A stretch of 64,000 bases of DNA from Zeugodacus cucurbitae. Lineage: Eukaryota; Arthropoda; Insecta; Diptera; Tephritidae. Shown one piece after another: positions 1 through 11,399 of this stretch (positions are counted from its first letter, which is position 1; each line of letters starts with the position of its first letter). Location: contig NC_071672.1 in NCBI RefSeq assembly GCF_028554725.1, positions 5,548,501 through 5,612,500 of the forward strand, read 5' to 3'. Under the pieces are notes generated by a model. It searched no databases. It was not told the origin of the DNA and saw only the letters and a list, made by a program, of their open reading frames with translations. The position numbers and the translations under genes were made by a program.

Positions 1-56
1 GTCTTGTCTAGGCTTGTCTTGTTTTGTCTTGTCATGTCTTGTCATGTTTTGTCTTC

Positions 57-89
57 TTAATTAATTTAAAAAAAAATCAAACACAATTG
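57..89 (+). repeat. AT-rich spacer 1
   Basis: 33 bp. Type A: TTAATTAATTT, A-tract, TCAAACACAATTG. The preceding satellite ends GTTTTGTCTTC. Confidence 0.95.
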
Positions 90-520
90 TCTTGTCTTGT
101 CTTGTCTTGTCTTCTCTTGTTTTGTCCTGTTTTGTCTTGTCATGTCATGTCATGTCATGTGTTGTGTTGTGTTGTTTTGTCTTGTCTTGTTTTGTCTTGT
201 CTTGCCTTGTCTTGTCTTGTCCTGTCCTGTCCTGTCTTGTCTTGTCATGTCATGTCATGTCATGTCTTGTCTTGTCTTGTCTTGTCATGTCTTGTCTTGT
301 CTTGACTTGTCTTGTGTTGTCTTGTCTTGTCTTGTCTTATCTTGTCTTGTCCTGTCTTGTCTTGTCTTGTCTTGTCATGTCATGTCATGTCATGTGTTGT
401 GTTGTGTTGTTTTGTCTTGTCATGTCATGTCATGTCGTATGTTGTGTAGTTTTGTCTTGCCTTGTTTTGTCTTGTCATGTCATGTCATGTCATGTGTTGT
501 GTTGTGTTGTGTTGTTTTGT

Positions 521-551
<31 letters not shown>

Positions 552-879
552 TTGTCTTGTCTTGTCTTGTCTTGTCTTGTCATGTCATGTCTTGTCGTGT
601 GTTGTGTTGTGTTGTTTTGTCTTGTCTTGTCCTGTCTTGTATTATCATGTCCTGTCATGTCTTGTCGTGTGTTGTGTTGTTTTGTTTTGTCTTGTCTTGT
701 CTGGTCTTGTCTTGTCTTGTCCTTTCCTGTTTTGTCTTGTCATGTCATGTCATGTCATGTGTTGTGTTGTGTTGTGTTGTTTTGTTTTGTCTTGTCTTGT
801 CTTGTCTAGTCTTTTCTTGTCTTGTCTTGTCTAGGCTTGTCTTGTTTTGTCTTGTCATGTCTTGTCATGTTTTGTCTTC

Positions 880-912
880 TTAATTAATTTAAAAAAAAAT
901 CAAACACAATTG
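880..912 (+). repeat. AT-rich spacer 2
   Basis: 33 bp, same as spacer 1, preceded by TCTAGGCTTG about 50 bp upstream. The unit since spacer 1 is 823 bp. Confidence 0.95.
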
Positions 913-1487
913 TCTTGTCTTGTCTTGTCTTGTCTTCTCTTGTTTTGTCCTGTTTTGTCTTGTCATGTCATGTCATGTCATGTGTTGTGTTGTGTTGTTT
1001 TGTCTTGTCTTGTTTTGTCTTGTCTTGCCTTGTCTTGTCTTGTCCTGTCCTGTCCTGTCTTGTCTTGTCATGTCATGTCATGTCATGTCTTGTCTTGTCT
1101 TGTCTTGTCATGTCTTGTCTTGTCTTGTCTTGTCTTGTGTTGTCTTGTCTTGTCTTGTCTTGTCTTGTCTTGTCTTGTCTTGTCTTGTCTTGTCTTGTCT
1201 TGTCATGTCCTGTCATGTCATGTCATGTGTTGTGTTGAATTGTTTTGTCTTGTCTTGTCTTGTCTTGTCTTGTCTTGTCTTGCCTTGTCTTGTTTTGTCT
1301 TGTCTTGTCTGGTCTTGTCTTGTCTTGTCCTTTCCTGTTTTGTCTTGTCATGTCATGTCATGTCATGTGTTGTGTTGTGTTGTGTTGTTTTGTTTTGTCT
1401 TGTCTTGTCTTGTCTAGTCTTTTCTTGTCTTGTCTTGTCTAGGCTTGTCTTGTTTTGTCTTGTCATGTCTTGTCATGTTTTGTCTTC

Positions 1488-1520
1488 TTAATTAATTTAA
1501 AAAAAAATCAAACACAATTG
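1488..1520 (+). repeat. AT-rich spacer 3
   Basis: 33 bp, type A, 608 bp after the previous spacer. Flanking satellite is the same as at spacers 1 and 2. Confidence 0.95.
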
Positions 1521-2696
1521 TCTTGTCTTGTCTTGTCTTGTCTTCTCTTGTTTTGTCCTGTTTTGTCTTGTCATGTCATGTCATGTCATGTGTTGTGTTG
1601 TGTTGTTTTGTCTTGTCTTGTTTTGTCTTGTCTTGCCTTGTCTTGTCTTGTCCTGTCCTGTCCTGTCTTGTCTTGTCATGTCATGTCATGTCATGTCTTG
1701 TCTTGTCTTGTCTTGTCATGTCTTGTCTTGTCTTGTCTTGTCTTGTCTTGTGTTGTCTTGTCTTGTCTTGTCTTGTCTTGTCTTGTCCTGTCTTGTCTTG
1801 TCTTGTCATGTCATGTCATGTCATGTGTTGTGTTGTGTTGTTTTGTCTTGTCATGTCATGTCATGTCGTATGTTGTGTAGTTTTGTCTTGCCTTGTTTTG
1901 TCTTGTCATGTCTTATCTTGTCTTGTCTTGTCTTGTCTTGTCTTGTCTTGTGTTGTCTTGTCTTGTCTTGTCCTGTCTTGTCCTGTCTTGTCTTGTCTTG
2001 TCATGTCATGTCTTGTCTTGTCTTGTCTTGTCTTGTCTTGTCTTGTCTTGTCTTGACATGTCATGTCGTGTGTTGTGCTGTTTTGTCTTGTCTTATTTTG
2101 TCTTTTCATGTCTTATCATGTCTTATCTTGTCTTGTCTTGTCTTGTCTTGTCTTGTCTTGTCTTGTCTTGTCTTGTCTTGTCTTGTCTTGTCTTGTCTTG
2201 TCTTGTCTTGTCTTGTCTTGTCCTGTCCTGTCCTGTCTTGTCTTGTCATGTCATGTCATGTCTTGTCTTGTCTTGTCTTGTCTTGTGTTGTCTTGTCTTG
2301 TCTTGTCTTGTCTTGTCTTGTCTTGTCTTGTCTTGTCTTGTCTTGTCTTGTCTTGTCTTGTCTTGTCTTGTCTTGTCTTGTCTTGTCTTGTCCTGTCTTG
2401 TCTTGTCTTGTCTTGTCTTGTCCTGCCCTGTCCTGTCCTGTCTTGTCATGTCATGTCATGTCATGTCATGTCTTGTCTTGTCTTGTCTTGTCTTGTCTTG
2501 TCTTGTCTTGTCTTGTCTTGTCTTGTCTTGTCTTGTCTTGTCTTGTCTTGTCTTGTCTTGTCTTGTCTTGTCTTGTCTTGTCTTGTCTTGTCTTGTCTTG
2601 TCTTGTCTTGTCTTGTCTTGTCTTGTCTTGTGTTGTCTTGTCTTGTCTTGTCCTGTCTTGTCTTGTCATGTCATGTCATGTGTTGTGTTGTGTTGT

Positions 2697-2727
<31 letters not shown>

Positions 2728-2815
2728 TAGTCTTTTCTTGTCTTGTCTTGTCTAGGCTTGTCTTATTTTGTCTTGTCATGTCTTGTCATGTCATGTCTTG
2801 TCTTGTTTTGTCTTC

Positions 2816-2847
2816 TTAAATAATTTAAAAAAAATCAAACACAATTG
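2816..2847 (+). repeat. AT-rich spacer 4
   Basis: 32 bp. Variant TTAAATAATTT with a shorter A-tract, shared only with spacers 7 and 8. Confidence 0.95.
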
Positions 2848-3305
2848 TCTTGTCTTGTCTTGTCTTCTCTTGTTTTGTCCTGTTTTGGCTTGTCATGTCA
2901 TGTCATGTCATGTGTTGTGTTGTGTTGTTTTGTCTTGTCTTGTTTTGTCTTGTCTTGCCTTGTCTTGTCTTGTCTTGTCCTGTCCTGTCCTGTCTTGTCT
3001 TGTCATGTCATGTCATGTCTTGTCTTGTCTTGTCTTGTCTTGTGTTGTCTTGTCTTGTCTTGTCTTGTCTTGTCTTGTCTTGTCTTGTCTTGTCTTGTCT
3101 TGTCTTGTCTTGTCTTGTGTTGTCTTGTCTTGTCTTGTCTTGTCTTGTCTTGTCTTGTCTTGTCTTGTCTTGTCTTGTCTTGTCTTGTCTTGTCTTGTCT
3201 TGTCTTGTCTTGTCTTGTCTTGTCTTGTCTTGTCTTGTCTTGTCTTGTCTTGTGTTGTCTTGTCTTGTGTTGTCTTGTCTTGTCTTGTCCTGTCTTGTCT
3301 TGTCT

Positions 3306-3313
3306 GGCCGATC
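3306..3313. repeat. Private GGCCGATC marker, copy 1
   Basis: An octamer unlike the pentamer, in TCTGGCCGATCATG, 490 bp from the start of spacer 4. Confidence 0.85.
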
Positions 3314-3622
3314 ATGTCATGTCATGTGTTGTGTTGTCTTGTCTTGTGTTGTCTTGTCTTGTCTTGTCTTGTCTTGTCTTGTCTTGTCTTGTCTTGTCTT
3401 GTCTTGTCTTGTCTTGTCTTGTCTTATCTTGTCTTGTCTTGTCTTGTCTTGTCTTGTGTTGTCTTGTGTTGTCTTGTCTTGTCCTGTCTTGTCTTGTCAT
3501 GTCATGTCATGTCATGTCTTGTCTTGTCTTGTCTTGTCTTGTCTTGTCTTGTGTTGTCTTGTCTTGTCTTGTCCTGTCTTGTCTTGTCATGTCATGTCAT
3601 GTCATGTGTTGTGTTGTGTTGT

Positions 3623-3653
<31 letters not shown>

Positions 3654-4536
3654 TTGTCTTGTCTTGTCTTGTCTTGTCTTGTCATGTCATGTCTTGTCGT
3701 GTGTTGTGTTGTTTTGTCTTGTCTTATTTTGTCTTGTCATGTCTTATCATGTCTTATCTTGTCTTGTCTTGTCTTGTCTTGTCTTGTCTTGTCTTGTCTT
3801 GTCTTGTCTTGTGTTGTCTTGTCTTGTCCTGTCTTGTATTGTCATGTCCTGTCATGTCTTGTCGTGTGTTGTGTTGTTTTGTCTTGTCTTATTTTGTCTT
3901 GTCATGTCTTATCATGTCTTATCTTGTCTTGTCTTGTCTTGTCTTGTCTTGTCTTGACTTGTCTTGTTTTGTCTTGTCTGGTCTTGTCTTGTCCTGCCCT
4001 GTCTTGCCTTGTCTTGTCATGTCATGTCATGTCATGTCATGTGTTGTGTTGTGTTGTCTTGTCATGTCTTGTCTTGTCTTGACTTGTCTTGTTTTGTCTT
4101 GTCTGGTCTTGTCTTGTCCTGTCCTGTCTTGCCTTGTCTTGTCTTGTCCTGTCCTGTCCTGTCTTGTCTTGTCTTGTCATGTCATGTCATGTCTTGTCTT
4201 GTCTTGTCTTGTCTTGTACTGTCTTGTCTTGTCATGTCATGTCATGTCATGTGTTGTGTTGTGTTGTTTTGTCTTGTCTTGTTTTGTCTTGTCATGTCTT
4301 ATCTTGTCTTGTCTTGTCTTGTCTTGTCTTGTCTTGTCTTGTCTTGTCTTGTCTTGTCTTGTCATGTCATGTCATGTCTTGTCTTGTCTTGTCTTGTCAT
4401 GACTTGTCTTGTCTTGTCTTGTCTTGTCTTGTTTTGTCTTGCCTTGTCTTGTCTTGTCCTGCCCTGTCCTGTCCTGTCCTGTCTTGTCTTGTCTTGTCAT
4501 GCCTTGTCATGTCATGTCTTGTCTTGTTTTGTCTTC

Positions 4537-4569
4537 TTAATTAATTAAAAAAAAAATCAAACACAATTG
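4537..4569 (+). repeat. AT-rich spacer 5
   Basis: 33 bp. Type B: TTAATTAATTAAA. The downstream satellite begins TCCTG instead of the usual TCTTG, an unusual flank. Confidence 0.95.
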
Positions 4570-5489
4570 TCCTGTCTTGTCTTGTCTTGTCTTGTCCTGT
4601 CCTGTCCTGTCTTGTCTTGTCTTGTCTTGTCTTGTCTTGTCTTGTCTTGTCTTGTCTTGTCTTGTCTTGTCTTGTCTTGTCTTGTCTTGCCTTGTCTTGT
4701 CTTGTCCTGTCTTGTCTTGTCATGTCATGTCATGTCATGTGTTGTGTTGTGTTGTTTTGTCTTGCCTTGTCTTGTCTTGTCCTGCCCTGTCCTGTCCTGT
4801 CCTGTCTTGTCTTGTCATGTCATGTCATGTCATGCCTTGTCTTGTCTTGTCTTGGCTTGTCTTGTCTTGTCTTGTCTTGTCTTGTCTTGTCTTGTCTTGT
4901 CTTGTCTTGTCTTGTCTTGTCTTCTCCTGCCCTGTCCTGTCCTGTCTTGTCTTGTCATGTCTTGTCTTGTCTTGTCTTGTCTTGTCTTGTCATGTCCTGT
5001 CATGTCATGTCATGTGTTGAGTTGTTTTGTCTTGTCTTGTCTTGTTTGGTCTTGTCTTGTCTTGTCTTGTCTTGTCCTGTCCTGTCCTGTCTTGTCTTGT
5101 CATGTCATGTCATGTCATGTCATGTGTTGTGTTGTGTTGTCTTGTCATGTCTTGCCTTGTCTTGTCTTGTCTTGTCTTGTCTTGTCTTGTCTTGTCTTGT
5201 CTTGTCTTGTCTTGTCTTGTCATGTCCTGTCATGTCATGTCATGTGTTGTGTTGAATTGTTTTGTCTTGTCTTGTCTTGTCTTGCCTTGTCTTGTTTTGT
5301 CTTGTCTTGTCTGGTCTTGTCTTGTCTTGTCCTTTCCTGTTTTGTCTTGTCATGTCATGTCATGTCATGTGTTGTGTTGTGTTGTGTTGTTTTGTTTTGT
5401 CTTGTCTTGTCTTGTCTAGTCTTTTCTTGTCTTGTCTTGTCTAGGCTTGTCTTGTTTTGTCTTGTCATGTCTTGTCATGTTTTGTCTTC

Positions 5490-5522
5490 TTAATTAATTT
5501 AAAAAAAAATCAAACACAATTG
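5490..5522 (+). repeat. AT-rich spacer 6
   Basis: 33 bp, type A, preceded by TCTAGGCTTG. Confidence 0.95.
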
Positions 5523-6513
5523 TCTTGTCTTGTCTTGTCTTCTCTTGTTTTGTCCTGTTTTGTCTTGTCATGTCATGTCATGTCATGTGTTGTGTTGTGT
5601 TGTTTTGTCTTGTCTTGTTTTGTCTTGTCTTGCCTTGTCTTGTCTTGTCCTGTCCTGTCCTGTCTTGTCTTGTCATGTCATGTCATGTCATGTCTTGTCT
5701 TGTCTTGTCTTGTCATGTCTTGTCTTGTCTTGTCTTGTCTTGTGTTGTCTTGTCTTGTCTTGTCTTGTCTTGTCTTGTCCTGTCTTGTCTTGTCTTGTCA
5801 TGTCATGTCATGTCATGTGTTGTGTTGTGTTGTTTTGTCTTGTCATGTCATGTCATGTCGTATGTTGTGTAGTTTTGTCTTGCCTTGTTTTGTCTTGTCA
5901 TGTCTTATCTTGTCTTGTCTTGTCTTGTCTTGTCTTGTCTTGTCTTGTGTTGTCTTGTCTTGTCTTGTCCTGTCTTGTCCTGTCTTTTCTTGTCTTGTCA
6001 TGTCATGTCTTGTCTTGTCTTGTCTTGTCTTGTCTTGTCTTGTCTTGTCTTGACATGTCATGTCGTGTGTTGTGCTGTTTTGTCTTGTCTTATTTTGTCT
6101 TTTCATGTCTTATCATGTCTTATCTTGTCTTGTCTTGTCTTGTCTTGTCTTGTCTTGTCTTGTCTTGTCTTGTCTTGTCTTGTCTTGTCTTGTCTTGTCT
6201 TGTCTTGTCTTGTCTTGTCTTGTCTTGTCTTGTCTTGTCTTGTCTTGTCTTGTCTTGTCTTGTCTTGTCTTGTCTTGTCTTGTCTTGTCTTGTCTTGTCT
6301 TGTCTTGTCTTGTCTTGTCCTGTCTTGTCTTGTCTTGTCTTGTCTTGTCCTGCCCTGTCTTGTCTTGTCTTGTCTTGTCTTGTCTTGTCTTCTCTTGTCT
6401 TGTCTTGTCTTGTCTTGTCTTGTCTTGTCTTGTCTTGTCTTGTCTTGTGTTGTCTTGTCTTGTCTTGTCCTGTCTTGTCTTGTCATGTCATGTCATGTGT
6501 TGTGTTGTGTTGT

Positions 6514-6544
<31 letters not shown>

Positions 6545-6632
6545 TAGTCTTTTCTTGTCTTGTCTTGTCTAGGCTTGTCTTATTTTGTCTTGTCATGTCT
6601 TGTCATGTCATGTCTTGTCTTGTTTTGTCTTC

Positions 6633-6664
6633 TTAAATAATTTAAAAAAAATCAAACACAATTG
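6633..6664 (+). repeat. AT-rich spacer 7
   Basis: 32 bp, TTAAATAATTT variant as in spacers 4 and 8. Confidence 0.95.
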
Positions 6665-6989
6665 TCTTGTCTTGTCTTGTCTTCTCTTGTGTTGTCTTGT
6701 CTTGTCTTGTCCTGTCTTGTCTTGTCATGTCATGTCATGTGTTGTGTTGTGTTGTCTTGTCTTGTCTTGTCTTGTCTTGTCTTGTCATGTCATGTCATGT
6801 CATGTCTTGTCTTGTCTTGTCTTGTCCTGTCTTGTCTTGTCATGTCATGTCATGTGTTGTGTTGTGTTGTGTTGTTTTGTCTTGTCTTGTCTTGTATTGT
6901 CTAGTCTTTTCTTGTCTTGTCTTGTCTAGGCTTGTCTTATTTTGTCTTGTCATGTCTTGTCATGTCATGTCTTGTCTTGTTTTGTCTTC

Positions 6990-7021
6990 TTAAATAATTT
7001 AAAAAAAATCAAACACAATTG
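6990..7021 (+). repeat. AT-rich spacer 8
   Basis: 32 bp, TTAAATAATTT variant, only 357 bp after spacer 7. It heads the unit that carries the second GGCCGATC marker. Confidence 0.95.
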
Positions 7022-7194
7022 TCTTGTCTTGTCTTGTCTTGTCTTGTCTTGTCTTGTCTTGTCTTGTCTTGTCTTGTCTTGTCTTGTCTTGTGTTGTCTT
7101 GTCTTGTCTTGTCTTGTCTTGTCTTGTCTTGTCTTGTGTTGTCTTGTCTTGTGTTGTCTTGTCTTGTCTTGTCTTGTCCTGTCTTGTCTTGTCT

Positions 7195-7202
7195 GGCCGA
7201 TC
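7195..7202. repeat. Private GGCCGATC marker, copy 2
   Basis: Same octamer in the same context, 205 bp from the start of spacer 8. The 285-bp difference from copy 1 is exactly 57 pentamers. Confidence 0.85.
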
Positions 7203-8815
7203 ATGTCATGTCATGTGTTGTGTTGTCTTGTCTTGTCTTGTCTTGTCTTGTCTTGTCTTGTCTTGTCTTGTCTTGTCTTGTCTTGTCTTGTCTTGTCTTG
7301 TCTTGTCTTGTCTTATCTTGTCTTGTCTTGTCTTGTCTTGTCTTGTGTTGTCTTGTGTTGTCTTGTCTTGTCCTGTCTTGTCTTGTCTTGTCTTGTCTTG
7401 TCTTGTCTTGTCTTGTCTTGTCTTGTCTTGTTTTGTCTTGTCTTGTCTTGTCTTGTCTTGTCTTGTCTTGTCTTGTCTTGTCTTGTCTTGTCTTGTCTTG
7501 TCTTGTCTTGTCTTGTCTTGTCTTGTCTTGTCTTGTCTTGTCTTGTCTTGTCTTGTCTTGTCTTGTCTTGTCTTGTCTTGTCTTGTCTTGTCTTGTCTTG
7601 TCTTGTCTTGTGTTGTCTTGTCTTGTGTTGTCTTGTCTTGTCTTGTCTTGTCCTGTCTTGTCTTGTCATGTCATGTCATGTCATGTGTTGTGTTGTGTTG
7701 TTTTGTCTTGTCTTGTTTTGTCTTGTCATGTCTTATCATGTCTTATCTTGTCTTGTCTTGTCTTGTCTTGTCTTGTCTTGTCTTGTCTTGTCTTGTCTTG
7801 TCTTGTGTTGTCTTGTCTTGTCCTGTCTTGTATTATCATGTCCTGTCATGTCTTGTCGTGTGTTGTGTTGTTTTGTCTTGTCTTATTTTGTCTTGTCATG
7901 TCTTATCATGTCTTATCTTGTCTTGTCTTGTCTTGTCTTGTCTTGTCTTGTCTTGTCTTGACTTGTCTTGTTTTGTCTTGTCTGGTCTTGTCTTGTCCTG
8001 TCCTGTCTTGCCTTGTCTTGTCTTGTCCTGTCTTGTCTTGTCATGTCATGTCATGTCATGTGTTGTGTTGTGTTGTTTTGTCTTGCCTTGTCTTGTCTTG
8101 TCCTGCCCTGTCCTGTCCTGTCCTGTCTTGTCTTGTCATGTCATGTCATGTCATGCCTTGTCTTGTCTTGTCTTGGCTTGTCTTGTCTTGTCTTGTCTTG
8201 TCTTGTCTTGTCTTGTCTTGTCTTGTCTTGTCTTGTCTTGTCTTCTCCTGCCCTGTCCTGTCCTGTCTTGTCTTGTCATGTCTTGTCTTGTCTTGTCTTG
8301 TCTTGTCTTGTCATGTCCTGTCATGTCATGTCATGTGTTGAGTTGTTTTGTCTTGTCTTGTCTTGTTTGGTCTTGTCTTGTCTTGTCTTGTCTTGTCCTG
8401 TCCTGTCCTGTCTTGTCTTGTCATGTCATGTCATGTCATGTCATGTGTTGTGTTGTGTTGTCTTGTCATGTCTTGCCTTGTCTTGTCTTGTCTTGTCTTG
8501 TCTTGTCTTGTCTTGTCTTGTCTTGTCTTGTCTTGTCATGTCCTGTCATGTCATGTCATGTGTTGTGTTGAATTGTTTTGTCTTGTCTTGTCTTGTCTTG
8601 TCTTGTCTTGCCTTGTCTTGTTTTGTCTTGTCTTGTCTGGTCTTGTCTTGTCTTGTCCTTTCCTGTTTTGTCTTGTCATGTCATGTCATGTCATGTGTTG
8701 TGTTGTGTTGTGTTGTTTTGTTTTGTCTTGTCTTGTCTTGTCTAGTCTTTTCTTGTCTTGTCTTGTCTAGGCTTGTCTTGTTTTGTCTTGTCATGTCTTG
8801 TCATGTTTTGTCTTC

Positions 8816-8848
8816 TTAATTAATTTAAAAAAAAATCAAACACAATTG
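8816..8848 (+). repeat. AT-rich spacer 9
   Basis: 33 bp, type A. The next spacer is 3,892 bp away. Confidence 0.95.
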
Positions 8849-10459
8849 TCTTGTCTTGTCTTGTCTTGTCTTCTCTTGTTTTGTCCTGTTTTGTCTTGTC
8901 ATGTCATGTCATGTCATGTGTTGTGTTGTGTTGTTTTGTCTTGTCTTGTTTTGTCTTGTCTTGCCTTGTCTTGTCTTGTCCTGTCCTGTCCTGTCTTGTC
9001 TTGTCATGTCATGTCATGTCATGTCTTGTCTTGTCTTGTCTTGTCATGTCTTGTCTTGTCTTGTCTTGTCTTGTGTTGTCTTGTCTTGTCTTGTCTTGTC
9101 TTGTCTTGTCCTGTCTTGTCTTGTCTTGTCATGTCATGTCATGTCATGTGTTGTGTTGTGTTGTTTTGTCTTGTCTTGTTTTGTCTTGTCTTGCCTTGTC
9201 TTGTCTTGTCCTGTCCTGTCCTGTCTTGTCTTGTCATGTCATGTCATGTCATGTCTTGTCTTGTCTTGTCTTGTCATGTCATGTCATGTCATGTGTTGTG
9301 TTGTGTTGTCTTGTCATGTCTTGTCTTGTCTGGTCTTGTCTTGTCCTGTCCTGTCTTGCCTTGTCTTGTCATGTCATGTCATGTCATGTCTTGTTTTGTC
9401 TTGTCTTGTCTTGTCATGTCTTATCTTGTCTTGTCTTGTCTTGTCTTGTCTTGTCTTGTCTTGTCTTGTCTTGTCTTGTCTTGTCTTGTCTTGTCTTGTC
9501 TTGTCTTGTCTTGTCTTGTCTTGTCTTGTCTTGTCTTGTCTTGTCTTGTCTTGTCTTGTCTTGTCTTGTCTTGTCTTGTCTTGTCTTGTCTTGTCTTGTC
9601 TTGTCTTGTCTTGTCTTGTCTTGTCTTGTCTTGTCTTGTCTTGTCTTGTCTTGTCTTGTCTTGTCTTGTCTTGTCTTGTCTTGTCTTGTCTTGTCTTGTC
9701 TTGTCTTGTCTTGTCTTGTCTTGTCTTGTCATGTCATGTCTTGTCGTGTGTTGTGTTGTTTTGTCTTGTCTTATTTTGTCTTGTCATGTCTTATCAGGTC
9801 TTATCTTGTCTTGTCTTGTCTTGTCTTGTCTTGTCTTGTCTTGTGTTGTCGTGTGTTGTGTTGTTTTGTCTGTCTTATTTTGTCTTGTCATGTCTTATCA
9901 GGTCTTATCTTGTCTTGTCTTGTCTTGTCTTGTCTTGTCTTGTGTTGTCTTGTCTTGTCCTGTCTTGTATTGTCATGTCCTGTCATGTCTTGTCGTGTGT
10001 TGTGTTGTTTTGTCTTGTCTTATTTTGTCTTGTCATGTCTTATCATGTCTTATCTTGTCTTGTCTTGTCTTGTCTTGTCTTGTCTTGACTTGTCTTGTTT
10101 TGTCTTGTCTGGTCTTGTCTTGTCCTGTCCTGTCTTGCCTTGTCTTGTCATGTCATGTCATGTCATGTCATGTGTTGTGTTGTGTTGTCTTGTCATGTCT
10201 TGTCTTGTCTTGACTTGTCTTGTTTTGTCTTGTCTGGTTTTGTCTTGTCCTGTCCTGTCTTGCCTTGTCTTGTCATGTCATGTCATGTCATGTCTTGTTT
10301 TGTCTTGTCTTGTCTTGTCATGTCTTAAGTTGTCTTGTCTTGTCTTGTCTTGTCTTGTCTTGACTTGTCTTGTCTTGTCTTGTCTTGTCTTGTCTTGTCT
10401 TGTCTTGTCTTGTCTTGTCTTGTCTTGTCTTGCCTTGTCTTGTCTTGTCTTGTCTTGTG

Positions 10460-10523
10460 TTGTCTTGTCTTGTACTGTCTTGTATTGTCATGTCCTGTCA
10501 TGTCATGTCATGTGTTGTGCTGT

Positions 10524-10554
<31 letters not shown>

Positions 10555-10683
10555 TTGTCTTGTCTTGTCTTGTCTTGTCTTGTCTTGTGTTGTGTTGTGT
10601 TGTCTTGTCTTGTCTTGTGTTGTCTTGTCTTGTACTGTCTTGTATTGTCATGTCCTGTCATGTCATGTCATGTGTTGTGCTGT

Positions 10684-10714
<31 letters not shown>

Positions 10715-11150
10715 TTGACTTGTCTTGTCTTGTCTTGTCTTGTCTTGTCTTGTCTTGTCTTGTCTTGTCTTGTCTTGTCTTGTCTTGTCTTGTCTTGTCT
10801 TGTCTTGTCTTGTCTTGTCTTGTCTTGTCTTGTCTTGTCTTGTCTTGTCTTGTCTTGTCTTGTCTTGTGTTGTCTTGTCTTGTACTGTCTTGTATTGTCA
10901 TGTCCTGTCATGTCATGTCATGTGTTGTGCTGTGTTGTTTTGTCTTGTCTTGTCATGTCTTGTCTTGTCTTGTCTTGTCTTGTCTTGTGTTGTCTTGTCT
11001 TGTGTTGTCTTGTCTTGTCTTGTCTTGTCTTGTCTTGTCTTGTCTTGTCTTGTCTTGTCTTGTCTTGTCTTGTGTTGTCTTGTCTTGTACTGTCTTGTAT
11101 TGTCATGTCCTGTCATGTCATGTCATGTGTTGTGCTGTGTTGTTTTGTCT
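10460..11150. repeat. Four TACTG/TATTG cassettes
   Basis: The ordered variant string TACTG-TCTTG-TATTG-TCATG-TCCTG, then TCATG repeats, TGTTG, TGCTG, TGTTG, TTTTG, occurs four times, near 10,471, 10,632, 10,882 and 11,088. Intervals are filled with TCTTG of varying length. This is local amplification of one block. Confidence 0.8.
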
Positions 11151-11399
11151 TGTCTTGTCATGTCTTGTCTTGTCTTGTCTTGTCTTGTCTTGTGTTGTCT
11201 TGTCTTGTGTTGTCTTGTCTTGTCTTGTCTTGTCTTGTCTTGTCTTGTCTTGTCTTGTCTTGTCTTGTCTTGTCTTGTCTTGTCTTGTCTTGTCTTGTCT
11301 TGTCTTGTCTTGTCCTGTCTTGTCTTGTCATGTCATGTCATGTCATGTGTTGTGTTGTGTTGTTTTGTCTTGTCTTGTTTTGTCTTGCCTTGTCTTGTC

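Larger units (their letters stand above)
1..9423. repeat. Satellite subregion with type-A spacers
   Basis: Nine spacers lie here, mostly of the TTAATTAATTT or TTAAATAATTT type; the exception is the one at 4,537. All but the first (window edge) and 4,537 are preceded by TCTAGGCTTG. Units also carry a diagnostic CGTATGTTGTGTAG cluster (for example near 436, 1,867 and 5,859). The unit after 2,816 and the unit after 6,990 share a private GGCCGATC octamer, so they are duplicates that later diverged by pentamer loss. Confidence 0.85.

Noticed and set aside
57..89. AT-rich spacer as a retrotransposon tail or SINE remnant
   Set aside because: The A-tract invites this reading, but no upstream body, target duplication or length variation like a poly-A tail is present, and the sequence after the A-tract (TCAAACACAATTG) is conserved in all but one copy.
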